This document shows, one piece after another, positions 44,622-54,265 of a stretch of 64,000 nucleotides of DNA (the stretch's first letter is position 1; each line of letters starts with the position of its first letter). Made by a program: the position numbers and the translations under genes. The notes below the pieces were generated by a model. The model did not search any database and was not told the origin of the DNA. It saw only the letters and a list, made by a program, of their open reading frames with translations. The DNA is from Mesorhizobium mediterraneum (GTDB lineage Bacteria; Pseudomonadota; Alphaproteobacteria; Rhizobiales; Rhizobiaceae): the NCBI RefSeq assembly GCF_002284565.1, contig NZ_NPKI01000046.1, positions 62,001 to 126,000 on the forward strand. The letters are read 5' to 3'.

Positions 44622-45500
44622 ATGCAAACCATGATCCGCAATCTCGACACGGCCTTGGTCAGGACCTTCGTCACCGTCGCCGACAAGGCCAGCATGACGG
44701 CGGCTGCGAACGCGCTGCATCTGACGCAGGGCGCCGTCAGCCAGCAGATCAAGCGGCTGGAGGAGGTTCTCGGCTGCAGCCTGTTCGAGCGCGACCGGCG
44801 CGGGCTGAGACTGACCCGTTCCGGGGAACGACTGTTCGGCAAGGGCAAGCGCCTGCTCTCCCTGAACGACGAGATCTGGGCCGAGATGGCGACCAGCGCG
44901 GTCGCTGGTGAGGTGCGGCTCGGCGTGCCGTACGATCTTGTCGGCACCATGCTTGCGCCGGTGCTGAAGACCTATGCCGAGACCTATCCGCAGGTCGAGA
45001 TTTCGCTGGTCTGCGCCTCGTCGCCAGAGCTTTCGGCGGCATTGGCGACTGGCACGATAGACCTTGCCGTGATCGAGGAACCGGTCGGTCCGTCCGCCGG
45101 CGAATGTCTCGCCATCGACCGGCTGGTCTGGGTCGGCGCGAGGGGCGGCATAGCCCGCCGCAAGCGGCCTTTGCCGGTTTCGATGGTGGCCGACACCTGC
45201 GCCTTCCGCCCGGCGGTGCTGGCGGCGCTCAATGAGCATGGGCTGGAATGGCGGACCGTGTTCGAGAACGGCAACCTCGACGCGACGACGGCGACTGTGC
45301 GTTCGGACCTGGCCGTCACGACCTGGCTGGCCTCCACCGTGCCGGGCGATCTCGACATTCTGGCCGCCGATCCGGAGCTGCCGGCCTTGCCGAATTTCTC
45401 GATCAATTTGCATCTGCCGAAGCATGGTGTCGGGCCGGCGGTGCGGGAGTTTGCCGCGTGCATCCGCGACGGGCTGGCGCGGCGGCAACAGGCGGCGTGA
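44622..45500 (+). CDS. LysR-family regulator
   Basis: A 292-residue LysR protein. HTH: TVADKASMTAAANALHLTQGAVSQQIKRLEEVLG; effector domain: VRLGVPYDLVGTMLAPVLKTYAETYPQVEISLV. The start at 44622 (or 44631) matches the family; the frame extends upstream by 12 codons. The 90-base gap to the divergent LysE gene holds partial repeats of ATGCAA/TTTGC. It probably controls that exporter. Confidence 0.88.
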   Translation: MQTMIRNLDTALVRTFVTVADKASMTAAANALHLTQGAVSQQIKRLEEVLGCSLFERDRRGLRLTRSGERLFGKGKRLLSLNDEIWAEMATSAVAGEVRLGVPYDLVGTMLAPVLKTYAETYPQVEISLVCASSPELSAALATGTIDLAVIEEPVGPSAGECLAIDRLVWVGARGGIARRKRPLPVSMVADTCAFRPAVLAALNEHGLEWRTVFENGNLDATTATVRSDLAVTTWLASTVPGDLDILAADPELPALPNFSINLHLPKHGVGPAVREFAACIRDGLARRQQAA

Positions 45501-45567
45501 TCGGCAAAATGGCAAAGGGACGGCCGATGTCGGCCATCCCCTTGTTGTTAACGCAGTGCGCGGTCGT

Positions 45568-46221
45568 CTATTTCCAGGTTCGGCGTCTCTCGATCTCGGC
45601 TTCGGACGGCTGTTCCTGGGCGAAAGACCCGGTCTTGATCTCACCGCCACGTTCATAGGTCGCCATGATGACGCCGGTGGTCGATACCTGTGAGCGGCTC
45701 AGCGTGAAGGCCGCCGGAATTGCGCCGCTGCCGAACAACCGCTTACCCTTGCCAAGCACCAGCGGGAAGGTCAGCAGGCCGATCTGGTCGATCAAGTCAT
45801 TGGCGAGCAAGGTCTGGATGAGTTCGCTCGATCCCTGGATGAGCAGGTCCGGGCCGTCCTCCTGCTTGAGCTGGCGCAGTGCGGCCACGACGTCGTCGCC
45901 GAGCCACTGGCTGTTTTGCCACGACAGCGTATCGGGCCGGTGCGTTGCCACATATTTGGTGGCGGCGTTGAAGCTGTCGGCGATCGGACCGCTCTTCTGG
46001 TACGGCCAATGCGCGGCGAAGATGTCGTAGGTCTTGCGGCCGAGGAGCAGCGCGAAGGGTTTTGCGAAGGTCTCACCAATAAAGGCGCCTCCGACGTCGT
46101 CCCAGTAATGGAACGTCCAGCCACCGAATTCGAAGCCGCCGACCGGGTCTTCTTCCGGCCCGCCAGGCGCCTGCATGACGCCGTCGAGGCTGACGAATGT
46201 CGCAGTGATGATCTTCCTCAT
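45568..46221 (-). CDS. Dihydrofolate reductase-like (RibD C-terminal) family protein
   Basis: A 217-residue protein: MRKIITATFVSLDGVMQAPGGPEED, LLGRKTYDIFAAHW and LLIQGSSELIQTLLANDLIDQIGLLTFPLVLGKGKRLFG. This is the RibD_C/DHFR-like fold of YyaP/YqjI-type proteins, probably an NADPH-dependent reductase. GGGAG precedes the ATG at 46221; a longer frame adds six residues. Convergent with the LysR gene. Confidence 0.88.
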   Translation of the reverse strand: MRKIITATFVSLDGVMQAPGGPEEDPVGGFEFGGWTFHYWDDVGGAFIGETFAKPFALLLGRKTYDIFAAHWPYQKSGPIADSFNAATKYVATHRPDTLSWQNSQWLGDDVVAALRQLKQEDGPDLLIQGSSELIQTLLANDLIDQIGLLTFPLVLGKGKRLFGSGAIPAAFTLSRSQVSTTGVIMATYERGGEIKTGSFAQEQPSEAEIERRRTWK

Positions 46222-46328
46222 TGGATTCTCCCTTTTCATTTTCCGTGCCGTTTAGGCCGAGTTCGGCCAAAGGACGCGCGATTGGACGCCGGTCCGACAG
46301 GGGCCGGAAAAATTTCCGGCATTCCGGT

Positions 46329-47159
46329 TCACGAAGGCCCGATGCTCCGCGACGAGAACCAGACGTCTCCGATGATCGCAGTGGCGGTCCTGTCCGGGGC
46401 CGCTTCGCTCGTTAGCCAGATCGAACGGCTGCGAGCCGCGCTTTCGCGGTCGATTCTCGCCGCGGAACTTGCGAGCGAGGCGCCGATGCAAGGGATGAAC
46501 CATGACCGCATGAACGGATCGCAGGCAAGACCCTTATCCGTGCGGGTCACCATCACCGCGAGGCCAACGCGCTCCGCCGGACGCCACGGAAAGACCATGC
46601 GGCCGCCGGGTTTCAGCGCCTTCAACCACTCGGCCGGAGGTGCCGCGACGCCGGCATTGACATAGATGATGTCGGACGGTGGCAGGCTGCTGATGACCGC
46701 ATCGCCATGGATGACAGCCACCTCGTCATAAGCTTCGAGATTCTTTCTCGCGCGGTCGGCGAGACTGGATTCCAGCTCGAACGCTGTGACTGCGCCGCCC
46801 GGTGAAACCAGCCGTGCCAACAGAGCTGTGTAATAGCCGGTGCCTGCGCCGACATGGGTGACGGTCTCGCCGGGTTTTGGCGCCACCTTGCCGATCCACA
46901 TGGCGTGCAGAAACGGCTCGCCATTGTTGATGCCCTTGTCAGCGTCAAGCGCTACCAGCACGTTCTGATAGATGTGAACAGGATCGGCAGTTGGCGTTTC
47001 GACCTTGCCGTTGCCGGCGACGACCATCCACGGCCCGGGCCCGAGAAAAACTTCGCGCGCCACCGCGGCGAACACGCCTTCGAGACGCGGATCGGCCGAA
47101 CCTGCATTGGCAGCCATCAGTCGCGCGTAGAATTTTCGAGCTTCGGCAATCGGCGTCAT
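46329..47159 (-). CDS. Protein-L-isoaspartate O-methyltransferase-like methyltransferase
   Basis: A 276-residue SAM-dependent methyltransferase. Motif I is VTHVGAGTGYYTALLARLVSPGGAVTAFELE, followed by VAVIHGDAV and a post-motif II VNAGVAAPPAEWLKALKPGGRMVFP. It resembles Pcm but lacks the usual N-terminal VPRHLFVP block (here REVFLGPGPW), so the true substrate is uncertain. It has a C-terminal extension of about 50 residues. Convergent-upstream neighbour is mntH on the same strand. Confidence 0.82.
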   Translation of the reverse strand: MTPIAEARKFYARLMAANAGSADPRLEGVFAAVAREVFLGPGPWMVVAGNGKVETPTADPVHIYQNVLVALDADKGINNGEPFLHAMWIGKVAPKPGETVTHVGAGTGYYTALLARLVSPGGAVTAFELESSLADRARKNLEAYDEVAVIHGDAVISSLPPSDIIYVNAGVAAPPAEWLKALKPGGRMVFPWRPAERVGLAVMVTRTDKGLACDPFMRSWFIPCIGASLASSAARIDRESAARSRSIWLTSEAAPDRTATAIIGDVWFSSRSIGPS

Positions 47160-47219
47160 GGCTTGGCAAGATAGCGCGGATTGACGATTTGTCGCGTCCG
47201 CCCTGGCTGAGAGAAACTT

Positions 47220-48587
47220 TCAGCCAATGCCGGCCACGGTGTCGTAGAGCAGCTTGAAGTTGAGCACCAGGATGAGGGCGGCGACCACCCATGCAAGCGC
47301 GGCGACGCCCCGCGGAATGGCGAGATTGCCCATCTTCTTTTTGTCCGACACGAACTGCACGAGTGGGATCACCGCGAAGGGCAATTGCATCGACAGGATC
47401 ACCTGACTGAAGACGAGGAGCTGGCCGGTTCCCTTCTCGCCATAGAGCGCGGTGACGACCACCACCGGGACGATGGCGATGCCGCGTGTCAGCAGGCGGC
47501 GCGCCCATTGCGGGATGCGCAGGCGCAGGAAGCCCTCCATCACGATCTGGCCGGCGAGCGTCGCCGTCACCGTGGAGTTCAGGCCGGAGGCAAGCAGCGC
47601 CACGGCAAACAGGATCGAAGCGATGCCGAGGCCGAGCAGCGGCGAGAGAAGCTCGAAGGCCTGGCCGATTTCGGCGACGTCGTGATGACCGGTGCCATGG
47701 AAAGCCACCGCCGAGACGATCAGGATGGAGGCGTTGACGAACAGCGCCAATATCAAGGCGATGGTCGAGTCCATCGTTGCCCATTTGATGGCATCGCGCT
47801 TGCCGGCTTCGGTGCGCTCATAGGCGCGGGTCTGCACGATTGAGGAGTGCAGATAGAGATTATGCGGCATCACGGTGGCGCCAATAATGCCGATGGCGAT
47901 GTAGAGCATCGCCGGGTTGGTGACGATCTCCGACGATGGCACGAACATGGAATGCAGGATCGAGCCGACCGGGGGAGCGGCGGCAAATATCTGGATGGCG
48001 AAGCAACCGAAGATGATGATCAAAAGCGCAACGATGAAGGCTTCGAGGTAACGGAAGCCCCTGTTCATCAGCAGCAGAACGAGGAAAGCGTCGAGGGCGG
48101 TCAAGACGGCGCCGCCGATCAGCGGAATGCCGAACAGCAGCTGCAGAGCGATCGCCGTGCCGATGACTTCGGCCAGATCGCAGGCGATGATGGCCAGCTC
48201 GCAGGCGATCCACAGCATGAAATTGACCGGCCGCGGATAATAGGCACGGCAGGCCTGGGCGAGGTCACGCCCGGTGGCGATGCCGAGCCTGGCGGCGAGT
48301 GCCTGCAGCAGGATCGCCATGAGGTTCGACAACATGATGATGAAGAGCAGCGTGTAGCCGAACTGGGCGCCGCCGGCGAGGTCGGTCGCCCAGTTGCCGG
48401 GGTCCATGTAGCCGACCGAAACCATGTAGCCCGGCCCCATGAAGGCGAACAGCCGGCGAAACCAGACGCCCGACTGCGGCACCGCGATCGAGGCATTGAC
48501 CTCGCGCAGGCTTGGCTGCTCGTCGTCTTCCGGCCGGGCAAATCGCCACATGGTTCGGGATGCTGTTGCGGCTTCGGCTTCTGACAT
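47220..48587 (-). CDS. mntH: Nramp-family divalent metal transporter (manganese)
   Basis: A 455-residue Nramp protein with about 11 segments. The metal-binding DPGN is in SVGYMDPGNWATDLAGG (about residue 62), and the second signature is GATVMPHNLYLHSSIVQTR. It imports Mn2+ by proton symport. A MntR-type palindrome lies in its upstream region and a MntR gene is divergent, so manganese-dependent repression is likely. Confidence 0.93.
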   Translation of the reverse strand: MSEAEAATASRTMWRFARPEDDEQPSLREVNASIAVPQSGVWFRRLFAFMGPGYMVSVGYMDPGNWATDLAGGAQFGYTLLFIIMLSNLMAILLQALAARLGIATGRDLAQACRAYYPRPVNFMLWIACELAIIACDLAEVIGTAIALQLLFGIPLIGGAVLTALDAFLVLLLMNRGFRYLEAFIVALLIIIFGCFAIQIFAAAPPVGSILHSMFVPSSEIVTNPAMLYIAIGIIGATVMPHNLYLHSSIVQTRAYERTEAGKRDAIKWATMDSTIALILALFVNASILIVSAVAFHGTGHHDVAEIGQAFELLSPLLGLGIASILFAVALLASGLNSTVTATLAGQIVMEGFLRLRIPQWARRLLTRGIAIVPVVVVTALYGEKGTGQLLVFSQVILSMQLPFAVIPLVQFVSDKKKMGNLAIPRGVAALAWVVAALILVLNFKLLYDTVAGIG

Positions 48588-48643
48588 TGGGGGGATTTTC
48601 CGCTGGATCGTCTAAGTTGCCGTTTCTATCTATGTCAGGGCTG

Positions 48644-48666
48644 AACATTATGCAATATGCTATGTT
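48644..48666. promoter_or_regulatory. MntR-box-like palindrome
   Basis: AACAT (48644) and ATGTT (to 48666) end a 23-base inverted repeat. The half GCTATGTTT matches the E. coli MntR box half-site AAACATAGC. It lies 57 bases before the mntH start, between the divergent mntH and mntR genes. Confidence 0.65.
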
Positions 48667-48782
48667 TTATTGTTTGTGCTTTTGAATAGTGCCCCTGCTG
48701 GCGACGCACGGGTGAATCGGAAACGCTGGTTGCGCCTGCCGTCGAATGCAAATAAACGGCCAGAAGAATGGAAGCCCGTGCT

Positions 48783-49289
48783 ATGAATGTGCAAATGCCG
48801 GCCCATTCGCTGACAGACGAGGAGGAGCGCGTATTGGCGCTGAAGAACAGACCGGTTCCACGCGAAAAGCCGCTGCCTGACGCCGAAATTCACTCGGAGG
48901 GATTTAGGCAGACGCGTGAAGCGCGCCGCAGCGCGCTGGTCGAGGATTATGTCGAGCTCATCGCCGACCTGATTGAGGACGGCAACGAGGCGCGCCAGGT
49001 CGACATCGCGGCGCGGCTCGGCGTCGCCCAGCCGACCGTCGCCAAGATGCTGACGCGACTGTGCGCGGACGGGCTCGTCTCGAGGAAACCCTACCGGGGC
49101 GTGTTCCTGACCGATGCCGGCCGCAAGGTCGCGGAGGAGAGCCGCATTCGCCACCAGACGGTGGAAGCCTTCCTGCGCTCGCTCGGGGTCAGCGCCGAGA
49201 CGGCGCGCATCGATGCCGAGGGCATCGAGCACCATGTCAGCGCCGAGACGCTTGAAGCGTTTCGCAAGGCGATGACGGCGACACGCTAA
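48783..49289 (+). CDS. mntR: Manganese-responsive DtxR-family regulator MntR
   Basis: About 168 residues. The DNA-binding part is VDIAARLGVAQPTVAKMLTRLCADGLVSRKPYRGVFLTDAGRKVAEESRIRHQ, followed by the metal-binding dimerisation domain (GIEHHVSAETLEAF). It lacks an SH3-like third domain, as MntR does. ATG 48783 has GGAAG eight bases upstream; ATG 48768 would be too close to its own AG-rich stretch. It is divergent from mntH. Confidence 0.9.
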   Translation: MNVQMPAHSLTDEEERVLALKNRPVPREKPLPDAEIHSEGFRQTREARRSALVEDYVELIADLIEDGNEARQVDIAARLGVAQPTVAKMLTRLCADGLVSRKPYRGVFLTDAGRKVAEESRIRHQTVEAFLRSLGVSAETARIDAEGIEHHVSAETLEAFRKAMTATR

Positions 49290-49384
49290 GTCTACAGCCA
49301 TTGTCGACAGTCCTGCCGGAACCGCCGCGTTGCCGCTGCGTTTGAGATCGTGCCACGCGATGGCGCGAGGCCGAGGAGGATACG

Positions 49385-49573
49385 ATGGGCGTTGAACAGG
49401 CACCGACACCGAAGGGCAAGCAAGCTGCCAAGGGATTGAAGCAAGCTGCGGCGAAGGACGAGCGCAAGACGGAAGCGGATACCGGTCGCCCGCTCAAAAA
49501 GAGTGCGGCCCGCTTCGAGGAGCGCTCGAAAAGCTCGGACGGCAAGAGCGCTGGCGCCAAGCAGAAGATCTGA
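49385..49573 (+). CDS. Small basic hypothetical protein
   Basis: A 62-residue, Lys/Ala-rich protein without hydrophobic segment, likely disordered. GAGGAGGATACG precedes ATG, an unusually strong ribosome site that supports expression. No family recognised. Confidence 0.6.
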   Translation: MGVEQAPTPKGKQAAKGLKQAAAKDERKTEADTGRPLKKSAARFEERSKSSDGKSAGAKQKI

Positions 49574-49908
49574 GCGTAGCCAAGAGCCAGAAAGGCGCTG
49601 ACAGAGTGTCCGCAGCGTGGAACCGGGCGCCAAATGGACGGTGGTGTAACTCACTCAAGGTTGGCGAGCAGCATGGCGACAGTGCGAGCGGAACTTCGTC
49701 CACGAGCACGACGCCGCCTGGTCCCTCGCACAGCGAGGGATGTCGGCAAAAAAGGGGAAAACGGAAGGCGGCTGTAACGTTGCAGCGCTCGTGCCTTTCA
49801 TGCGAAAAATTCTGTGACTTGCCTCAGCCGTTGGGATAATTGTTATCAGTCCGATCGAGCCGAGACACGGCCCCGATCGACCGGAAATTTGCACCACGAG
49901 GATTTGCC
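49574..49908. other. Gap upstream of the zinc metallopeptidase
   Basis: No supported gene. It holds a perfect hairpin (TCCCTCGC-ACA-GCGAGGGA at 49722-49740) lacking a T-run, and the promoter of the next gene. Confidence 0.45.
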
Positions 49909-50850
49909 ATGCTCTGGAAGGGTCGTCGTCAAAGTGACAATGTCCAGGACCAACGTGGTCAGAGCGGCGGCGGGTTCAACCTGCCGGGCGGCGGCCCCGG
50001 CCGGTTCCGCATCCCGGTCGGCGGCCGCTCTGGCGGCGGAATGTCGCTGTCGACCATCGTCATTCTCGTGGTCCTCTACTTCGGACTGAAGGCCTTCGGC
50101 ATCGATCCGCTGCAGATCCTGGCCGGCGGCGATGGCGGCCTGGCGCCGGGCGGCGGCGGCCAGATCACCGACAATAGCGGCGAGCAGGGCGGTGGCACCG
50201 GTGCGCCGGCCTCCGACGAGATGAAGCAGTTCGTCTCGACCGTGCTGGCCGAGACCGAGGATACCTGGAGCGGCATTTTCCAGGCCAACGGCCTGACCTA
50301 CGAAGATCCGAAGCTGGTTCTGTTCAGCGGACAAATCCGCTCGGCCTGCGGCTCCGCCTCGTCTGCGGCCGGACCTTTCTACTGTCCCGGCGACCGCAAG
50401 GTCTATCTCGACACCACCTTCTTTCAGCAGCTCGACCAGCAATTCGGCGCCTCGGGCGATTTCGCCCAGGCCTATGTGATCGCGCATGAGGTCGGCCATC
50501 ATGTGCAGAACCTCACCGGCATCCTGCCCAAGTTCAACCAGATGCGCCAGCAGATGGGCGAGGCCGAATCCAACCACATGTCGGTGCAGGTCGAGCTCCA
50601 GGCCGACTGCTTCGCCGGCGTCTGGGCGCATTTCACCGGGCAAAAAGGCATCCTGGAACAGGGTGATATGGAAGAGGCGCTGAACGCCGCCCAGCAGATC
50701 GGCGACGACACGATGCAGAAGAAGATGCAGGGCTACGTCATTCCGGAAAGCTTCAACCATGGTACGTCGCAGCAGCGGCAGACCTGGCTGGCGCGCGGCT
50801 ACAGGAGCGGCAAGCTCTCGGATTGCGATACGTTCAACACCCCCATCTGA
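49909..50850 (+). CDS. YpfJ-type neutral zinc metallopeptidase
   Basis: A 313-residue membrane-anchored protein: Gly-rich N-terminus, one membrane helix (LSTIVILVVLYFGLKAFG), then a metallopeptidase domain with YVIAHEVGHHVQNLTG (HEVGH near 193) and ELQADCFAGVWAH (third ligand region). This is the KPN_02809/YpfJ family. The start at 49909 (MLWKGRRQSDNVQDQRG) is the family N-terminus. Confidence 0.92.
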   Translation: MLWKGRRQSDNVQDQRGQSGGGFNLPGGGPGRFRIPVGGRSGGGMSLSTIVILVVLYFGLKAFGIDPLQILAGGDGGLAPGGGGQITDNSGEQGGGTGAPASDEMKQFVSTVLAETEDTWSGIFQANGLTYEDPKLVLFSGQIRSACGSASSAAGPFYCPGDRKVYLDTTFFQQLDQQFGASGDFAQAYVIAHEVGHHVQNLTGILPKFNQMRQQMGEAESNHMSVQVELQADCFAGVWAHFTGQKGILEQGDMEEALNAAQQIGDDTMQKKMQGYVIPESFNHGTSQQRQTWLARGYRSGKLSDCDTFNTPI

Positions 50851-51044
50851 GGGCATTCGGGCTTTCCTGTTGAAGTGACCGTTGAAGCGGCGGGCGGCGC
50901 TGCAGGACGTGGCCGCACTCATGTCGACAGTTGATGTCAGGATCAAAATCCCTGGCGCGTTCCCTTATTGTTCTGCGTGGCTGACTCGCCTATAACGAGT
51001 TCTTTCGCCTTCGCTCCGAGGCGGCGCCAGGAGTCGATACCGTC

Positions 51045-52298
51045 ATGATCGAAGCCAAAACCGCCAGGCGGGGTCTTGCGCTTGTTTTCACCACGCTGTT
51101 GCTCGACATCACCGGCATCGGCATCATCATGCCGGTGCTGCCGGCCTATCTGCAGGAGCTGACCGGCGTTGGTGTCAGCGAAGCGGCGATCGAGGGGGGC
51201 TGGCTGTTCTTCGTCTATGCGGCCATGCAGTTCCTGTTCGCGCCGCTGGTCGGCAATCTCAGCGACCGCTTCGGGCGCCGCCCGATCCTGCTGGCCTCAG
51301 TGCTGACCTTCGCCATCGACAATCTGATCTGCGCGGTCGCCTGGTCCTATTCGGTCCTGTTCATCGGCCGGGTGCTGGCCGGCATCAGCGGCGCCAGCTA
51401 CTCGACCGCCTCCGCCTTCATCGCCGATGTCAGCACCGACGAGAACAGGGCGAAGAATTTCGGCCTGCTTGGCATCGCCTTCGGTGTCGGGTTCATCATC
51501 GGCCCGGTGCTGGGCGGGTTGCTTGGCGAATTCGGGCCGCGCGTGCCGTTCTGGGGCGCGGCGGGGCTTGCACTCATCAACTTCATCGTCGGCTGGTTCT
51601 TCCTGCCGGAAACGCTGGAGCAGCACCATCGGCGTCGGTTCGAGTGGCGCCGCGCCAATCCTCTCGGCGCCCTCAAGCAGATGCGCAACTATCATGGCAT
51701 CGGCTGGATCGGGCTGGTGTTCTTCCTGATGACGCTCGGCCACATGATGTACCCTGCCGTGTGGTCGTTCGTCGGCAGTTACCGCTATGGCTGGAGCGAA
51801 CAGCAGATCGGCCTCTCGCTCGGCGTCTTCGGTCTTGGCGGGGCACTGGTGATGGGTTTTGTCCTGCCGCGCGTCATTCCACGGCTCGGCGAATGGCGGA
51901 CCGCCGCCACCGGTCTTGCTTTTACCGCGCTCGCCGCCTTCGGCTATGCTGCGGCATGGAAGGGATGGATGATCTATGCGGTGATCGTGGCGACCTGCCT
52001 CGAGGCGCTGGCCGACCCGCCGCTGCGGAGCCTGGCGGCGGCCAAGGTGCCGCCCTCCGCGCAGGGCGAATTGCAAGGTGCGATGACGAGCGTGTTTTCG
52101 ATCACCAGCATCATCACGCCGCTGCTTTATACCGGAATCTTCGCCTGGTTCACCGGGCCGAGCGCGCCGGTGGTGTTCGGCGGCGCGCCCTTTGTGCTCG
52201 GCGGCATTTTTCTTGCCTTGTCGTTAATAGCATTCGTGCTCAGGGTCGAAAGACCGGTCGCGGTGAAGGACGTCACGACGGCGACGGTGCGAACCTGA
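51045..52298 (+). CDS. TetA-like MFS transporter
   Basis: A 417-residue 12-segment transporter: LDITGIGIIMPVLPAYLQEL, motif A LVGNLSDRFGRRPILLASV, and GRVLAGISGASYSTASAFIADVSTDENRAKNFGLLGIAFGVGFIIGPVLGGLLG. This matches the TetA/DHA1-3 group. No TetR-type regulator is adjacent, so a clinical tetracycline-resistance role is not implied. Confidence 0.88.
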   Translation: MIEAKTARRGLALVFTTLLLDITGIGIIMPVLPAYLQELTGVGVSEAAIEGGWLFFVYAAMQFLFAPLVGNLSDRFGRRPILLASVLTFAIDNLICAVAWSYSVLFIGRVLAGISGASYSTASAFIADVSTDENRAKNFGLLGIAFGVGFIIGPVLGGLLGEFGPRVPFWGAAGLALINFIVGWFFLPETLEQHHRRRFEWRRANPLGALKQMRNYHGIGWIGLVFFLMTLGHMMYPAVWSFVGSYRYGWSEQQIGLSLGVFGLGGALVMGFVLPRVIPRLGEWRTAATGLAFTALAAFGYAAAWKGWMIYAVIVATCLEALADPPLRSLAAAKVPPSAQGELQGAMTSVFSITSIITPLLYTGIFAWFTGPSAPVVFGGAPFVLGGIFLALSLIAFVLRVERPVAVKDVTTATVRT

Positions 52299-52299
52299 A

Positions 52300-53517
52300 T
52301 CAGGCGCGCTCGGCCAGCGCCGGCTCGCCGCGCTTTTCGCGGATGAGATTGACGAAGCGGCGGAACAGATAGTGCGAATCCTGTGGGCCGGGCGAGGCTT
52401 CGGGATGATGCTGGACCGAGAAGACCGGCCTGCCTGTCAGAGTGATGCCGCAATTCGAGCCGTCGAACAGCGAGACATGGGTTTCTTCGACGCCGCTCGG
52501 CAACGAGTCGGCATCGACGGCAAAGCCGTGATTCATCGAGACGATCTCGACCTTGCCGGTGGTGTGATCCTTGACCGGATGGTTGGCGCCGTGATGGCCC
52601 TGATGCATTTTGGCGGTCTTGCCACCCAGCGCCAGCGCCAGCATCTGGTGGCCCAGGCAGATGCCGAAAACCGGGATGTCGGTCTTCAGCAGGTCCTGGA
52701 TGACCGGAACGGCGTAGTCGCCGGTGGCTTCCGGATCACCGGGACCGTTGGAGAGAAAGATGCCGTCGGGCCGCATGGCGAGGATCTCCTCGGCGCCGGT
52801 GTTGGCCGGCACCACGGTGACCTTGGCGCCAAGACCGGCAAGCAGGCGCAATATGTTGCGCTTGACGCCGTAGTCGATGGCGACGACATGCATGGACGGA
52901 TCGATCTGTTCGCCAAAGCCCTCGTCCCAGACCCAGGGCGTCTCGCGCCAGACCGAGGACTGGCCGGAAGTGACGTCCTTGGCCAGGTCAAGCCCGATCA
53001 GGCCGGACCAGGCGGCGGCGCGGCGCTTCAGATCGTCGATGTCGAAGATGCCATCGGGCGCGTGCGCGATGACGGCGTTGGGCATGCCCTTTTCACGGAT
53101 CAGCGCGGTCAGCGCACGGGTGTCGATGCCCGAAAGTGCTACGATGCCGCGTTTCTTCAGCCATTGGTCGAGACCGGCTGCGGCGCGATAGCTGGACGGA
53201 TTGGTGACGTCGGCCTTGAACACGGCGCCGACGGCGCCGGCGCGGGCAACCGGGTTGAGATCCTCGATGTCCTCGTCATTGGTGCCGATATTGCCGATAT
53301 GCGGAAAGGTGAAGGTGACGATCTGGCCGGCATAGGACGGGTCGGTGAGGATTTCCTGATAGCCCGTCAGCGCGGTGTTGAAGCAAACCTCGGCGACGGC
53401 GGAGCCGGTAGCGCCAAGGCCGCGGCCCTCGATGACGGTGCCGTCGGCCAGCACCAGCAAGGCGGTCGGCTTCTCGGTGGCCCAAGGGGGGGTCGACGCG
53501 GCGGTCATCATTGCCAT
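52300..53517 (-). CDS. carA: Carbamoyl-phosphate synthase small subunit
   Basis: A 405-residue CarA: N-terminal LVLADGTVIEGRGLG, and a class I glutamine amidotransferase domain with FGICLGHQMLALALGGKT (Cys nucleophile) and VQHHPEASPGP (His, Glu). It delivers ammonia from glutamine to CarB. AGGAG precedes the ATG. It is convergent with the TetA-like gene, one base apart from its stop, and unlinked to carB. Confidence 0.96.
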   Translation of the reverse strand: MAMMTAASTPPWATEKPTALLVLADGTVIEGRGLGATGSAVAEVCFNTALTGYQEILTDPSYAGQIVTFTFPHIGNIGTNDEDIEDLNPVARAGAVGAVFKADVTNPSSYRAAAGLDQWLKKRGIVALSGIDTRALTALIREKGMPNAVIAHAPDGIFDIDDLKRRAAAWSGLIGLDLAKDVTSGQSSVWRETPWVWDEGFGEQIDPSMHVVAIDYGVKRNILRLLAGLGAKVTVVPANTGAEEILAMRPDGIFLSNGPGDPEATGDYAVPVIQDLLKTDIPVFGICLGHQMLALALGGKTAKMHQGHHGANHPVKDHTTGKVEIVSMNHGFAVDADSLPSGVEETHVSLFDGSNCGITLTGRPVFSVQHHPEASPGPQDSHYLFRRFVNLIREKRGEPALAERA

Positions 53518-53530
53518 GGCGGCACTCCTA

Positions 53531-53545
53531 AAAGGCTGCGCCTTT
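53531..53545 (-). promoter_or_regulatory. Hairpin before the carA ribosome site
   Basis: AAAGGC and GCCTTT form a 6-bp stem with a 3-base loop, ending two bases before the AGGAG. It could modulate ribosome access. Function unproven. Confidence 0.3.
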
Positions 53546-53642
53546 CAATCGGTCCGGCGGACCACTCTGCGCAGCAAACCGCGCGCAGCGGCGATTTCGC
53601 AGCCAGCGCGCGTAACAAAAATTCAGTTCATGCAAGGCCCAG

Positions 53643-53671
53643 TACATAGGATAAGGCGCCAGAACGGTCAA
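53643..53671 (-). promoter_or_regulatory. Candidate carA promoter
   Basis: On minus: TTGACC, 17 bases, TATGTA. The predicted start is near 53636, giving a leader of about 120 bases with the hairpin above. No experimental support. Confidence 0.45.
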
Positions 53672-53797
53672 TGAGGCTATGCCGAACGGCATGGATTTAT
53701 TTCATTGAACGATATCAGGCAGTTGCCGGTCAGTACCGAATTTGCCTTGGGCTTTGGGCAAGGGTATTGTCCGCGCCGGATCGAAGGAGAAAGCACC

Positions 53798-54247
53798 ATG
53801 CGCGGCAAAATCGCCGAATCCCTGAAGAGCGCGATGAAGGCGCAGGACAAGCGCCGGCTGCCGACCTTGCGGCTGATCCAGGCGGCCATTCACGATCGCG
53901 ACATCGCCAATCGCGGCGCCGGCAAGGAGCCGGCCAGCGATGACGAGATCCTGCAGATATTGGCCAAGATGGTAAAGCAGCGCGAGGAGTCGGCCAAGGC
54001 GTTCGACGACGGCAAGCGGCCGGAGCTTGCCGCGCAGGAGCGCGACGAGATGGCCATCATCCGAGACTTCCTGCCGATGCAACTGGGCGAGGCCGAGACC
54101 GAAACGGCGATCCGCGCCGCCATCGCCGAGACCGGCGCCAGCGGCGTCAAGGACATGGGCAAGGTGATGGCCGTGCTCAAGGAGAAGTACGCCGGCCAGA
54201 TGGATTTCTCCAAGGCGAGCGGCATGGTCAAGGGACTGCTGCAGTAG
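53798..54247 (+). CDS. GatB/YqeY domain protein
   Basis: A 149-residue YqeY-like protein: LKSAMKAQDKRRLPTLRLIQAAIHDRDIANRG, LPMQLGEAETETAI and DMGKVMAVLKEKYAGQMDFSKASGMVKGLL. The domain is related to the tRNA-binding tail of GatB. AAGGAGA stands before the ATG at 53798. In related genomes it is near carA and dnaG; here a block of 9 kb lies between it and dnaG. Confidence 0.9.
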   Translation: MRGKIAESLKSAMKAQDKRRLPTLRLIQAAIHDRDIANRGAGKEPASDDEILQILAKMVKQREESAKAFDDGKRPELAAQERDEMAIIRDFLPMQLGEAETETAIRAAIAETGASGVKDMGKVMAVLKEKYAGQMDFSKASGMVKGLLQ

Positions 54248-54265
54248 GGATTTCCCGCTGCAGCC

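Noticed and set aside
51045..52298. Acquired tetracycline resistance determinant
   Set aside because: TetA-like by family only; no TetR gene and base composition matches the chromosome.
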